Origin: Pseudomonadota bacterium
GTDB lineage: Bacteria > Pseudomonadota > Gammaproteobacteria > Burkholderiales > UBA9220
DNA length: 64,000 nucleotides
Direction of reading: 5' to 3'
Assembly (NCBI GenBank): GCA_021845865.1
Contig: JAJZVC010000006.1
Span: 19,855 to 83,854, forward strand
Below are positions 1-6,355 of the stretch, piece by piece. How positions within the stretch are numbered: the first letter of the stretch is position 1; every line of letters begins with the position of its first letter. A program made the position numbers and the translations under genes. Below the pieces are notes generated by a model. The model had not been told where the DNA came from, did no database searches, and was given only the letters and a program-made list of their open reading frames with translations.

Positions 1-335
1 ACCTTGACCTCTACCACCTTGAAGGTGTCGAATCGGTTCATCGCAGCCGCTACCGGCACCCGGAACTTCCACCGCTCCCCTGGCGCCAAGTCGGATGCGT
101 ACCCTTTCGCATTTCCGACCAGGTTGCCCTCGCGGTCGTAGAGGTTGAAGGTGATAAATACCATCTTAACGGGCTTGGCGGTGTTGTTGTGGACGAACCC
201 TGTGATCACGGCGATGTCCGGCGTTTCTTGAATACTTTGAAGATCCGTGACGGGTAGATCCATGGGATTCGCATAGACGGAAATCGAAAATGCGAACAGC
301 AGCACTGCTGCGAGCCTGACAAAAATGCCTTTCAT
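1..335 (-). CDS. FxLYD-domain exported protein, C-terminus cut off by window edge
   Basis: About 111 residues are visible from an ATG at 335; the frame runs off the left edge, so the true end is unknown and the ORF track omitted it. The start has an AGGAG-type ribosome site (complement of tctcctcta). Residues 1-20 form a signal peptide ending around VYAN. The remainder is a small beta-domain with the pattern TFNLYDREG, typical of the FxLYD family, secreted or lipoprotein Ig-like modules of unknown biochemical role. It reads away from the rest of the element and is probably the first gene of a unit running left. Family assignment rests on the FNLYD motif and surrounding pattern; function is unknown. 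Confidence 0.6.
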   Translation of the reverse strand, partial: MKGIFVRLAAVLLFAFSISVYANPMDLPVTDLQSIQETPDIAVITGFVHNNTAKPVKMVFITFNLYDREGNLVGNAKGYASDLAPGERWKFRVPVAAAMNRFDTFKVVEVK

Positions 336-438
336 ACATCTTCTCCTCTAATTGGGCGGCACCCGTCGATAATTATCCGTCATTCTTTTACTGACGTGCA
401 CGTTTGTATCCCTATCCCAAATAACGGCAGAAAGTAAT

Positions 439-461
439 CACAGAAACGGGGGCTTTTCGGG
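439..461. repeat. Direct repeat copy 1 flanking the 518-2453 module
   Basis: The 23-base string beginning cacagaaacggggg and ending cttttcggg recurs identically and in the same orientation at 2533-2555. The two copies bracket the small membrane protein and the coiled-coil protein. A looser relative (ctttcggaccacatcc) lies at the 3' end of the gene at 12376-12588. Confidence 0.7.
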
Positions 462-517
462 ACCACATCCAGTGTGCCGGGAATTTCGCAACCGTTTTTG
501 AAGCAACCTAGAGTCTC

Positions 518-757
518 TTACACGTTCAGGTGGTATTCAGTGGAGACACTAACTCCGCGCGAGGGGGAATGCTGATAACCAGGGGGAAGCAGGATGGAAG
601 TATCATCCTTGTCGCCGTCGTCGCCGACCATGGGCGTGGCCACGTCATCATGCCTTGCAATGACCTGCCGGCTCAACCAACGCTCATAGAAAAAAATTGC
701 GCCGTAAATGACACAGCCTAGAACAGCGACGAAACCGAAGAAATAGACGACCGCCAT
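518..757 (-). CDS. Small single-pass membrane protein, unknown function
   Basis: 79 residues starting MAVVYFFGFV. I prefer this start over the 162-residue ORF because GGAGAG lies just upstream of the ATG at 757, and because the longer version would translate through a strong terminator at 788-814. One N-terminal transmembrane helix (about residues 3-25) is followed by basic residues and then an acidic, proline-containing tail of about 45 residues, predicted cytoplasmic. It has no recognisable family. It shares strand with the coiled-coil gene upstream but is separated from it by a terminator. It could be an unexpressed relic. Confidence 0.4.
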   Translation of the reverse strand: MAVVYFFGFVAVLGCVIYGAIFFYERWLSRQVIARHDDVATPMVGDDGDKDDTSILLPPGYQHSPSRGVSVSTEYHLNV

Positions 758-787
758 GACGCTCTCCATTTTCGTGGTGCGACCGAC

Positions 788-814
788 AAAAAGGCGGCAG
801 AAATCCTGCCGCCT
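788..814 (-). terminator. Rho-independent terminator after the coiled-coil gene
   Basis: A perfect 9-bp stem (aggcggcag / ctgccgcct) with a 5-base loop is followed on the minus strand by a run of T. It lies about 145 bases after the stop of the 960-2453 gene and immediately before the small gene at 518-757. Confidence 0.85.
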
Positions 815-959
815 CCTGCATTCGACCTCTGACCGAAGGTGGACGTTGCAGGAAGACGAGAACCATATTCCTGCACTGACTGCAAAGAAAAGGCTCCTGA
901 CCTGGGAATTGCGACGGCAAATACGATAAAAACGCCTGCCAACCAAAATCGTATCGCAA

Positions 960-2453
960 TTACTTGGCAGGTGCATCCTTGGCCGCCCCCTTCCCAAAGG
1001 CAGCAATGTTCTCCTTGAGACCCTCCGCCGCTCTCAGAACCATGCCCGTAAAGCGATTCGGGTTCCCGTCATAGTGATGCTCATACTGGCCGCTATCCGG
1101 GGCCGTCTTCAGATCCAGGAAGGCCGCAGCGGCGATTTCCTGCTCATACTCTTCCGCCTGCTTTCTGAACCCCTCCACGCTCATGGCGATGTTGGCCTTG
1201 AACTGGTAGGTTTTGTGCAGATCGAACAGCTTGTTGTAGCGCCGGAACACGAACGAGGCATACCACGTCGCGGGGAAGAGAAACAGAACCCTGGAGAGAA
1301 TCCCCCCCAGCGTAATGGTGATGGTCGAACCGGATGGGGACGCCATTTTCCCATCGGCGAAGAAGGACGACAGATCCAGCGGAATGGCATAGAGCAACAA
1401 GGGAAGCGTCGAGAGGAAGAGGAATCCGATGGCCCATTGGAAGCTCTCCTGTGCTTTCTCGGCCGCCTTTCCATAGTCATCACTGGATTTCTGAAACGCA
1501 GAGGCCAGCCCTGCCACGGTGGCGCCTTTCAGCATTTCCTCCGCCTCCTTGACGAGTCGGTCGATAGAGGCTTCCCGTTCGGAATTTTGCGTCAGTGCCT
1601 GACCAGTCTTTTCCTTGAAGGACTCGAACAACTTCAGCCGATTCTCCAGTTCGGCATCAAACATCGTCAGCTCGGTATCCGATGCCGCGATTTTTGCGTC
1701 CAATTCATTCGCGGAGGCCAAAATGGCCGACACCTGCTCTAGGTAAGCCTGGGCGTCGATAGCGGACTTATGTACCGCATCACGATCCGCCGCCGCTTCC
1801 GTTTTGATCGTGGTCACGTCGCTGGCCGCCTTCTCTACCGCAGCAAGCGTGCTTTCTGCACGCTCCACCTTCTCCTGAAGCTCTTCCTGTGTTGCTTTTG
1901 CCAATTGGAGTTGATCGTGAGTAGCGAAAATCACCTGCTGATGGGCTTGCGTGACCGCCCCCAGGTCTGCCTTACCGGAGATTCTGACGATGGGGAGGAG
2001 ATCGCTCACCCCCTGAAGGATATTCTGGACAGCGGGATACAGCTTCTTCAGGTTGGCGCCAAACCCAGCGTCGGCAACGCCGTTGTTGAAAAACAGCGCA
2101 CCATTTGCGTCTAGCGTCTTAATCCCGGCATCCACTCTATCCTTAGCGGTCAGGGCCAACGCCAACGCCGCGCAGCTCTCTTGAAAGCCGGCCAAAGCCG
2201 ACACCATCTTGATTACCCCGGGATGGGCCCTGAAAAGCAGAGTCTCCATACCTTCGATGAACTTCCTCGTCTTTCCCAGGCTGCCAATCAAGGTAAGCGC
2301 CCCCAAGGCGACTTCGTTCATTTCGTTTGGGGAAAGACTCAGGTGCTGCTGGATGCTTCCTTCGGGAAAATCCTCCCAGCAGAGCATCGGATAAAGGTTG
2401 TTCCATCCATCCAGCGCTGTTCCGGCCTGTTCACACAGATCTTCGATATTCAT
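960..2453 (-). CDS. Coiled-coil protein with two transmembrane helices, unknown function
   Basis: 497 residues. Residues 1-160 are a mixed helical domain. Residues about 165-335 are strongly heptad-like and Ala/Glu/Lys-rich, so a long coiled coil. Two membrane helices sit at about 339-358 and 383-402, and a basic C-terminal tail of about 95 residues follows. There is no signal peptide, so the coiled coil is probably cytoplasmic and membrane-anchored. The stretch MLKGATVAGLASAF just before the first helix looks like a conserved family motif, but I cannot name a characterised family. The gene stands alone, bracketed by a 23-bp direct repeat inside a mobile element, which is the position of a cargo gene. 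A defence or membrane-stress role is possible but not shown by sequence. Confidence 0.75.
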   Translation of the reverse strand: MNIEDLCEQAGTALDGWNNLYPMLCWEDFPEGSIQQHLSLSPNEMNEVALGALTLIGSLGKTRKFIEGMETLLFRAHPGVIKMVSALAGFQESCAALALALTAKDRVDAGIKTLDANGALFFNNGVADAGFGANLKKLYPAVQNILQGVSDLLPIVRISGKADLGAVTQAHQQVIFATHDQLQLAKATQEELQEKVERAESTLAAVEKAASDVTTIKTEAAADRDAVHKSAIDAQAYLEQVSAILASANELDAKIAASDTELTMFDAELENRLKLFESFKEKTGQALTQNSEREASIDRLVKEAEEMLKGATVAGLASAFQKSSDDYGKAAEKAQESFQWAIGFLFLSTLPLLLYAIPLDLSSFFADGKMASPSGSTITITLGGILSRVLFLFPATWYASFVFRRYNKLFDLHKTYQFKANIAMSVEGFRKQAEEYEQEIAAAAFLDLKTAPDSGQYEHHYDGNPNRFTGMVLRAAEGLKENIAAFGKGAAKDAPAK

Positions 2454-2532
2454 CCCACGCAGCCCCGAGAAGTTTTATTGAAGTCATGAGCTTACCACAT
2501 ACAAACCCACGTTTAATGAAAACAGGGCTGCG

Positions 2533-2555
2533 CACAGAAACGGGGGCTTTTCGGG
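2533..2555. repeat. Direct repeat copy 2 flanking the 518-2453 module
   Basis: Same 23-base sequence and orientation as 439-461, lying about 80 bases upstream of the coiled-coil gene's start. Confidence 0.7.
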
Positions 2556-3020
2556 GACATATCCACGCCCCTTGCCCGGACCGATGCGCCTTAGCGCTAT
2601 CAAGAGTCCGGGTGAAGTTGTCCACGGCCGCTTGCGGCGGTGGGCAACTTCAGGGGGTGGGTATGTGACCGGTATATCCTTGTTCGAATACTTGCAAGCT
2701 AGATTGCCTTTTGGATTCCGATATCGATTTCGGATGTAACAAACCGCAGAAGGATTACCTCAATTGCGATACATACGTCCTCTGTCGTGCGGACTGGCTG
2801 GGCTTTGCGCAAGCAAAGCGCGCAGCGACCAGAGGGAGCGGAGGGGAACCGACGTAGTCGGGGCAAGGCCGTCCAGGCCGCAGCCCCCTCGAACAAGCCG
2901 CCCCAGCGGCGCCGGTCGAGGGTTGGGGGAGCCGCCGCCGTGCGAGGGCGCGAACGCGCCCGAGAGCGAGCCCAAGCGAGCGGTAGGCGGTGGGGGCGAA
3001 GCCCCCGCCCCCCAGCGATA

Positions 3021-3136
3021 GCGCCGGGGCACCCGCTTTACGTGGTCGGCGCGTCCAGCGACGAGGTGCGAAGCACCCAAGCCGAGGTTCGCAGAGCGAA
3101 CCTCCGGTGCAGCCCGCAAAGCGGGTGCCCCGGCGC
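3021..3136 (+). repeat. Perfect 19-bp inverted repeat enclosing two further hairpins
   Basis: GCGCCGGGGCACCCGCTTT at 3021-3039 is exactly complementary to 3118-3136. The 78 bases between hold two perfect hairpins, 3065-3077 (5 bp, gaa loop) and 3084-3104 (8 bp). Together they would fold into a multi-branched junction if transcribed. Confidence 0.8.
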
Positions 3137-3319
3137 GTAGCGATGGGGGGCGGCCCGAGGAGGCGAAGCCGACGCTGGAGCGAAGCGTAAGGCAACGGAA
3201 GGCTGGCAGGAGCGGCGTCCAGCCGCTCCAGTGTTGGGTCTGCGCCCCCTAGGGCGCCGAGCGCAGCGAGCCCAACACGGTGCCTGACTGAAGGCGCAGG
3301 GAGCATAGCGACCGAAGTA

Positions 3320-3388
3320 ATCCGGCCCCCCTCTTCCGTCCACTAGGATAGGGCCGGATACCCCGAAGGATGAAGGGGCCGGATTTTT
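3320..3388 (+). terminator. Terminator-like hairpin with two alternative 3' partners (possible attenuator)
   Basis: atccggcccc at 3320-3329 can pair with gggccggat at 3351-3359 or with ggggccggat at 3375-3384. Only the second pairing is followed by a T5 run. Two mutually exclusive stems just upstream of a gene is the layout of an attenuator. This is read from sequence only. Confidence 0.55.
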
Positions 3389-3405
3389 ATAACTTCGTGT
3401 AATGG

Positions 3406-3438
3406 CAACTCCTCATGAATCGACCGCAAAAGGAGTTG
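3406..3438 (+). promoter_or_regulatory. Hairpin that would mask the ribosome site of the 3443 gene
   Basis: CAACTCCT at 3406-3413 is exactly complementary to AGGAGTTG at 3431-3438, which contains the Shine-Dalgarno sequence for the ATG at 3443. The loop is 17 bases. This suggests translational control of the gene. Confidence 0.6.
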
Positions 3439-3442
3439 TGCT

Positions 3443-4240
3443 ATGGATATGGAAACGAGAAATGGGATAAAAGACTATGCCGGAACGGCGCGAAAAATCG
3501 GTCAAGAAAAAATAATCAGGACATTGACCTGGGTATATAGATGGGGATGGTCCAGTCGAGAAATAATTGCCCGGGTAGCCGGCGACGAATTGCGGTATGC
3601 CGCAAGGTTGGTGAAAAAAGGGCTGTTGCGTAAGGTCAATCATCCTACCAGTCGAATGTTGCCCAGCGCCTATGTACTGACAGACGCCGGTCTCATGGTG
3701 GCCATCGATAACATGGCGGGCCTGCTGGAGTCACACAACTTGCAGATTGACTACCCCTGGGTTGCCAACCGCAGCAGACTCGCGTGGACCTATTTTGAGC
3801 ACGGCTTAGCTGTACAGAAGGCGATGATCTCCCTGGGTTGCCATAGCGATACAGCAGGCCATTGGTGGGCACCCGAACGAGAAATGCGTGGAGCAAATCA
3901 TCGAGGAGCCCTACCGGATGGGATGGTGATGACGGCGAGAGCGGATGATAACCAAATAACCTGGATCGAAATCGAACGCAGCTTCAAGAACGAGGAGCAG
4001 CGTGCATTGCAGCTATGGGATCGCCTCCAAGCCCTCAAGGCCGGGCGATTCCATAAGATTAGGTGGGTTTGTGCTACCAATGGACTCGCTCTCGCGCTGG
4101 AACGAGCGTTAGGTAAACCGTTCATTCCCAAAACATGGCGAGACGAACTTAGCAGGATTTGGCGTGAGCCCAGTCTCGGAAAAGCGCTTGAGCCACTCCG
4201 CCGAGCATCGAGCATTTCTCTCCTCGGGGAGATGGAATAG
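3443..4240 (+). CDS. Winged-helix, replication-relaxation-like mobile-element protein
   Basis: 265 residues. Residues about 20-85 look like a winged helix (an EKIIRTLTWVYRWG helix, then a GLLRKV... wing). The C-terminal half has the order H/R-rich strand, LPDGMVM, and WIEIERSFKNEEQ, with spacing like the nuclease-fold part of the Replic_Relax family found in plasmids and integrative elements. The role in those families is thought to be DNA replication or mobilisation, but it is not well established. AGGAG lies 8 bases before the start. The gene follows the structured leader described above and is closed by a terminator. The family call is by motif resemblance, so moderate. Confidence 0.55.
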   Translation: MDMETRNGIKDYAGTARKIGQEKIIRTLTWVYRWGWSSREIIARVAGDELRYAARLVKKGLLRKVNHPTSRMLPSAYVLTDAGLMVAIDNMAGLLESHNLQIDYPWVANRSRLAWTYFEHGLAVQKAMISLGCHSDTAGHWWAPEREMRGANHRGALPDGMVMTARADDNQITWIEIERSFKNEEQRALQLWDRLQALKAGRFHKIRWVCATNGLALALERALGKPFIPKTWRDELSRIWREPSLGKALEPLRRASSISLLGEME

Positions 4241-4264
4241 ACTTCGCTTGCCAGCCCACACTTT

Positions 4265-4295
4265 GCCCCCGGCCTCAGAAAGATCGGGGGTTTTT
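4265..4295 (+). terminator. Terminator after the replication-relaxation-like gene
   Basis: A CCCCCG / CGGGGG stem with a 12-13 base loop is followed by TTTTT, starting about 25 bases after the stop codon. Confidence 0.75.
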
Positions 4296-4385
4296 CATTT
4301 GTGGTTTCGGAAAAATATTACGTCATTGGCGCTTCTGCAACCGCAAATAGTTAAGCTGGACCAATCAAAACAGTTTTATCACTCC

Positions 4386-4422
4386 GTGAAACGCCAATTC
4401 TCCACAAACTGTAACGTTTCAC
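4386..4422. promoter_or_regulatory. Inverted repeat before the 57-residue gene, possible operator
   Basis: GTGAAACG at 4386-4393 and CGTTTCAC at 4415-4422 are perfect complements separated by 21 bases, ending just before the AGGAG ribosome site. It could be a repressor site or an RNA hairpin. Confidence 0.4.
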
Positions 4423-4434
4423 AAGGAGCTCATA

Positions 4435-4608
4435 ATGTTTGATTTTCTGACTGAGGCAGTGGAGAACATGCTGGGCGTGGCGGATTCGCCTCTTTCCGGC
4501 GAGGGCATAACGAAGCGCCAAGCGGCAAAGCTGGAGTGGGACGGGTGCTCGATGATTGCAGCGATTGCCTGGGGCTTTTTTATCTTCGGGATAATCATAA
4601 CACGTTGA
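4435..4608 (+). CDS. Small C-terminally anchored membrane protein
   Basis: 57 residues, too short for the ORF track. It starts MFDFLTEAVENM with AGGAG six bases upstream. Residues 1-35 are amphipathic and charged. Residues about 38-55 (MIAAIAWGFFIFGIIIT) form one membrane helix at the very end, giving a tail-anchored layout. No family is recognised. A good ribosome site and clean codon use support it as real; function is unknown. Confidence 0.5.
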   Translation: MFDFLTEAVENMLGVADSPLSGEGITKRQAAKLEWDGCSMIAAIAWGFFIFGIIITR

Positions 4609-4658
4609 TTATATAATCATATCGTAACAGGTTGACGTTATCGAGGAGAGGCTTGGAG

Positions 4659-4826
4659 ATGATTGAGGCACCTAACTATCCCAAAGTAGAGACCACATGC
4701 CATGGCTGCGTTCATCTGCAAGACGAAGGCGATGGGGTTGGCTGGTGCAACTATCACTTCCAGTACCGGAGCATTTCCTTCATCCGCGAATGCGAAGGCT
4801 TCACAACCATGGAAGAAAAAGCATAA
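4659..4826 (+). CDS. Small cysteine-rich protein, possible zinc-binding
   Basis: 55 residues starting MIEAPNYPKV. I chose this start over 4632 because of the nearby GGAG and GAGGAGAGG. Four cysteines are arranged CHGC, then WCNYH and ECEGF, which could form one zinc site. A strong terminator follows immediately. No family assignment; it is probably a small accessory protein of the mobile element. Confidence 0.45.
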   Translation: MIEAPNYPKVETTCHGCVHLQDEGDGVGWCNYHFQYRSISFIRECEGFTTMEEKA

Positions 4827-4833
4827 CTACGCC

Positions 4834-4866
4834 CCCCACCGTTTCCCTGGAACGGTGGGGTTTTTT
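4834..4866 (+). terminator. Strong rho-independent terminator
   Basis: A perfect 10-bp stem (CCCCACCGTT / AACGGTGGGG) with a 7-base loop is followed by TTTTTT. Confidence 0.9.
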
Positions 4867-4955
4867 ATGTGGCTCTTCCGGCAAATCCTACGGAGAAATG
4901 AGATGACCGGCATCCCGTAGATGGGCGCTGGCCACCACGGCAAGGATGAGGATTC

Positions 4956-5699
4956 TCACAGGCCCGCCTGGGCCGGCGGCTGGGCTTGAGTGCCGCCGGC
5001 GAAAGCCAGCGCTGCATTCAATACCTTGTCGATGAGGGGGCCGGATACCAGGTCCTTCTCGGCGGCCTGGCTGCGGAAGGCGGCCCTGGCGGTGTAAGCC
5101 TCCTGGTCTTTTTCCTTGAGGCCCACAACGATCAGGGCCTCTTGCCGGTATTTCCACGACTCGCAACCTGCCAGGCATACGCCATCCGGATCGCCGGATA
5201 CCTTGCTGTTGAACCAGTCCCTGAAGCCGGAGGCGCGGGCGAATAGGTCCACCGCCGACACGACGCCGCTGGCCTGGAGCGGGGTGAGGGTGCCCACTCC
5301 CTGGGATATCCAGATACCCACCTGGTGGTCTTTGGTTACGATCTCCCCGGACTTCTCCATCTGGGAACCGATGTCCACCTCACCCCGGCGGCCGGTGGCT
5401 GGCCGGATGGCTTTGTACTTGCCTTCCAGGCGCACCGTCATGTCGGCTTCCTTGGCGGTTTCGACGACGACGGCGCCGTTCTTCTTGAAGGCCTCCGCGA
5501 AAACCGTGGTGAGCTTCGGGCTGTTCACGAACTCTACGAAGACCTTCTTGCTCTTGGCGAGAGACAGGACTTCGGGCGTGCTGGTTTCGACGCCCTCGAT
5601 ACCGCTGGGGCCCCACTGCGGCGTCGGGGTATCGGCGCCGACAGCACCCCAGATGAAGGTGGCGATGATGGCCAAGGCAATTCTGATCGTGGTTTTCAT
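4956..5699 (-). CDS. Exported protein, possibly TraT-like
   Basis: 247 residues. The start at 5699 is chosen because AGGAGG lies 7 bases upstream and it begins a clear signal peptide (MKTTIRIALAIIATFIWGAVGA). The longer 319-residue ORF begins with sequence from other reading frames. The mature part holds KKVFVEFVN followed by AFKKNGAVVVETAKEADMTVRLEG. This resembles the opening strand-helix-strand of TraT surface-exclusion lipoproteins, but I see no lipobox. In F plasmids traT follows traG, and here it is also the next sizeable gene after traG on the same strand. The resemblance is weak, so TraT-like is a suggestion. Confidence 0.45.
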   Translation of the reverse strand: MKTTIRIALAIIATFIWGAVGADTPTPQWGPSGIEGVETSTPEVLSLAKSKKVFVEFVNSPKLTTVFAEAFKKNGAVVVETAKEADMTVRLEGKYKAIRPATGRRGEVDIGSQMEKSGEIVTKDHQVGIWISQGVGTLTPLQASGVVSAVDLFARASGFRDWFNSKVSGDPDGVCLAGCESWKYRQEALIVVGLKEKDQEAYTARAAFRSQAAEKDLVSGPLIDKVLNAALAFAGGTQAQPPAQAGL

Positions 5700-5737
5700 A
5701 TTTTTTCCTCCTTGCGTGGCAACAGGACAAAAGCATA

Positions 5738-5818
5738 CTACTGCTGGTAGTAGCTGTTTACCTTGTTCTGGATGATCTGCTGGTTCTTGGTGCTGAGAGC
5801 ACCCAGGTGAATACCCAA
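5738..5818 (-). pseudogene. Relic of a second traN 3' end
   Basis: The minus strand reads ALSTKNQQIIQNKVNSYYQQ then stop, with no start codon and a stop codon just upstream in frame. This closely matches the last residues of the intact TraN at 10977 (ALAGKTQQVIQNQVQQFYRQ). It looks like the tail of a duplicated or recombined traN, stranded between two small genes. Confidence 0.6.
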
Positions 5819-5998
5819 TCAGAAGAACGGTTCTAGACCGTGGGCGCGGCAGAAGGCTTCGGCCTTGGCCAGCCAATCCGAAAGGTTCTTGGCGCCCTTG
5901 ACCTTTTCTCTCCACTGGTTCAGAAGGTGAGCCTTATCGGCATGGCCAGCGCCAGCCTGGGGAACGATTTCATGCGATTTGAGTTGTTTGGTGCCCAT
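5819..5998 (-). CDS. Small basic protein, unknown function
   Basis: 59 residues, too short for the ORF track, beginning MGTKQLKSHE with AGGAG 7 bases upstream. It is soluble, rich in K, A and H, and ends CRAHGLEPFF. No motif is recognised. It lies downstream of traG and upstream of the TraT-like gene on the same strand. Confidence 0.45.
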   Translation of the reverse strand: MGTKQLKSHEIVPQAGAGHADKAHLLNQWREKVKGAKNLSDWLAKAEAFCRAHGLEPFF

Positions 5999-6180
5999 GG
6001 TGTTCTCCTGAAATAGGATACAAATCCCGTCATCGGGATTGTTTCAAAGGCTCAGGCTGGGCAAAAGAAGTAAAGCTCACACCAAACTGAATTTTACTCC
6101 ATCCCTGCTATTCATGCGACATGAATTTCCACGAATGTGCTATATTTATAAAGGGTTATTGCATAAAACACCAAGGAAAA

Positions 6181-6345
6181 ATGATGTTGTGGATTCTCGT
6201 CGCTGTAGCCGTAATAGCCGTCATAGGTCTGTGGGTCTGCTATGAGATGGGCCTTTTCGCCTCCGACTATGCCAAAAGCTACATCTTCGACGGCAAAAAA
6301 CTGACCAAAACCCTGTGGTATAACGATGGCCGCTGGGGCGAATAG
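6181..6345 (+). CDS. Small membrane protein, unknown function
   Basis: 54 residues (53 if the second ATG is used), with AAGGA just upstream. It begins MMLWILVAVAVIAVIGLWVCYEM, a single N-terminal membrane helix, and has a polar 30-residue tail with aromatic residues. It runs opposite to the conjugation genes and converges on traG, 10 bases from its stop. The 99-residue ORF on the other strand covering the same bases has no such structure. Confidence 0.45.
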   Translation: MMLWILVAVAVIAVIGLWVCYEMGLFASDYAKSYIFDGKKLTKTLWYNDGRWGE

Positions 6346-6355
6346 AGCGTTCCCC

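Larger units (their letters stand above)
2454..3442. other. Long gene-free region; hairpin-dense, possible structured leader RNA or non-coding RNA
   Basis: 989 bases with no credible gene. About 2454-2790 is ordinary intergenic DNA that includes the second direct repeat. From about 2795 to 3390 the sequence is GC-rich and almost continuously self-complementary. Examples are hairpins at 2802-2819, 2946-2961, 2992-3006 (GGGGGC-gaa-GCCCCC), 3065-3077, 3084-3104, 3209-3229 and 3231-3278, plus a 19-bp perfect inverted repeat at 3021-3136. Many loops are gaa or agcga. It ends in a terminator-like hairpin with T5, then a hairpin over the ribosome site of the next gene. The ORFs listed here have biased, repetitive composition and no family resemblance. 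An RNA acting from the plus strand is an inference. Confidence 0.6.

Noticed and set aside
518-1006. 162-residue version of the small membrane protein
   Set aside because: Its first half is translated through a strong terminator and lacks a ribosome site; the ATG at 757 is better placed.
2755-3343. ORFs of 60-180 residues in all frames of the hairpin region
   Set aside because: Arg/Ala/Gly/Pro-rich translations in every frame are what GC-rich palindromic DNA gives; no ribosome sites or conserved patterns.
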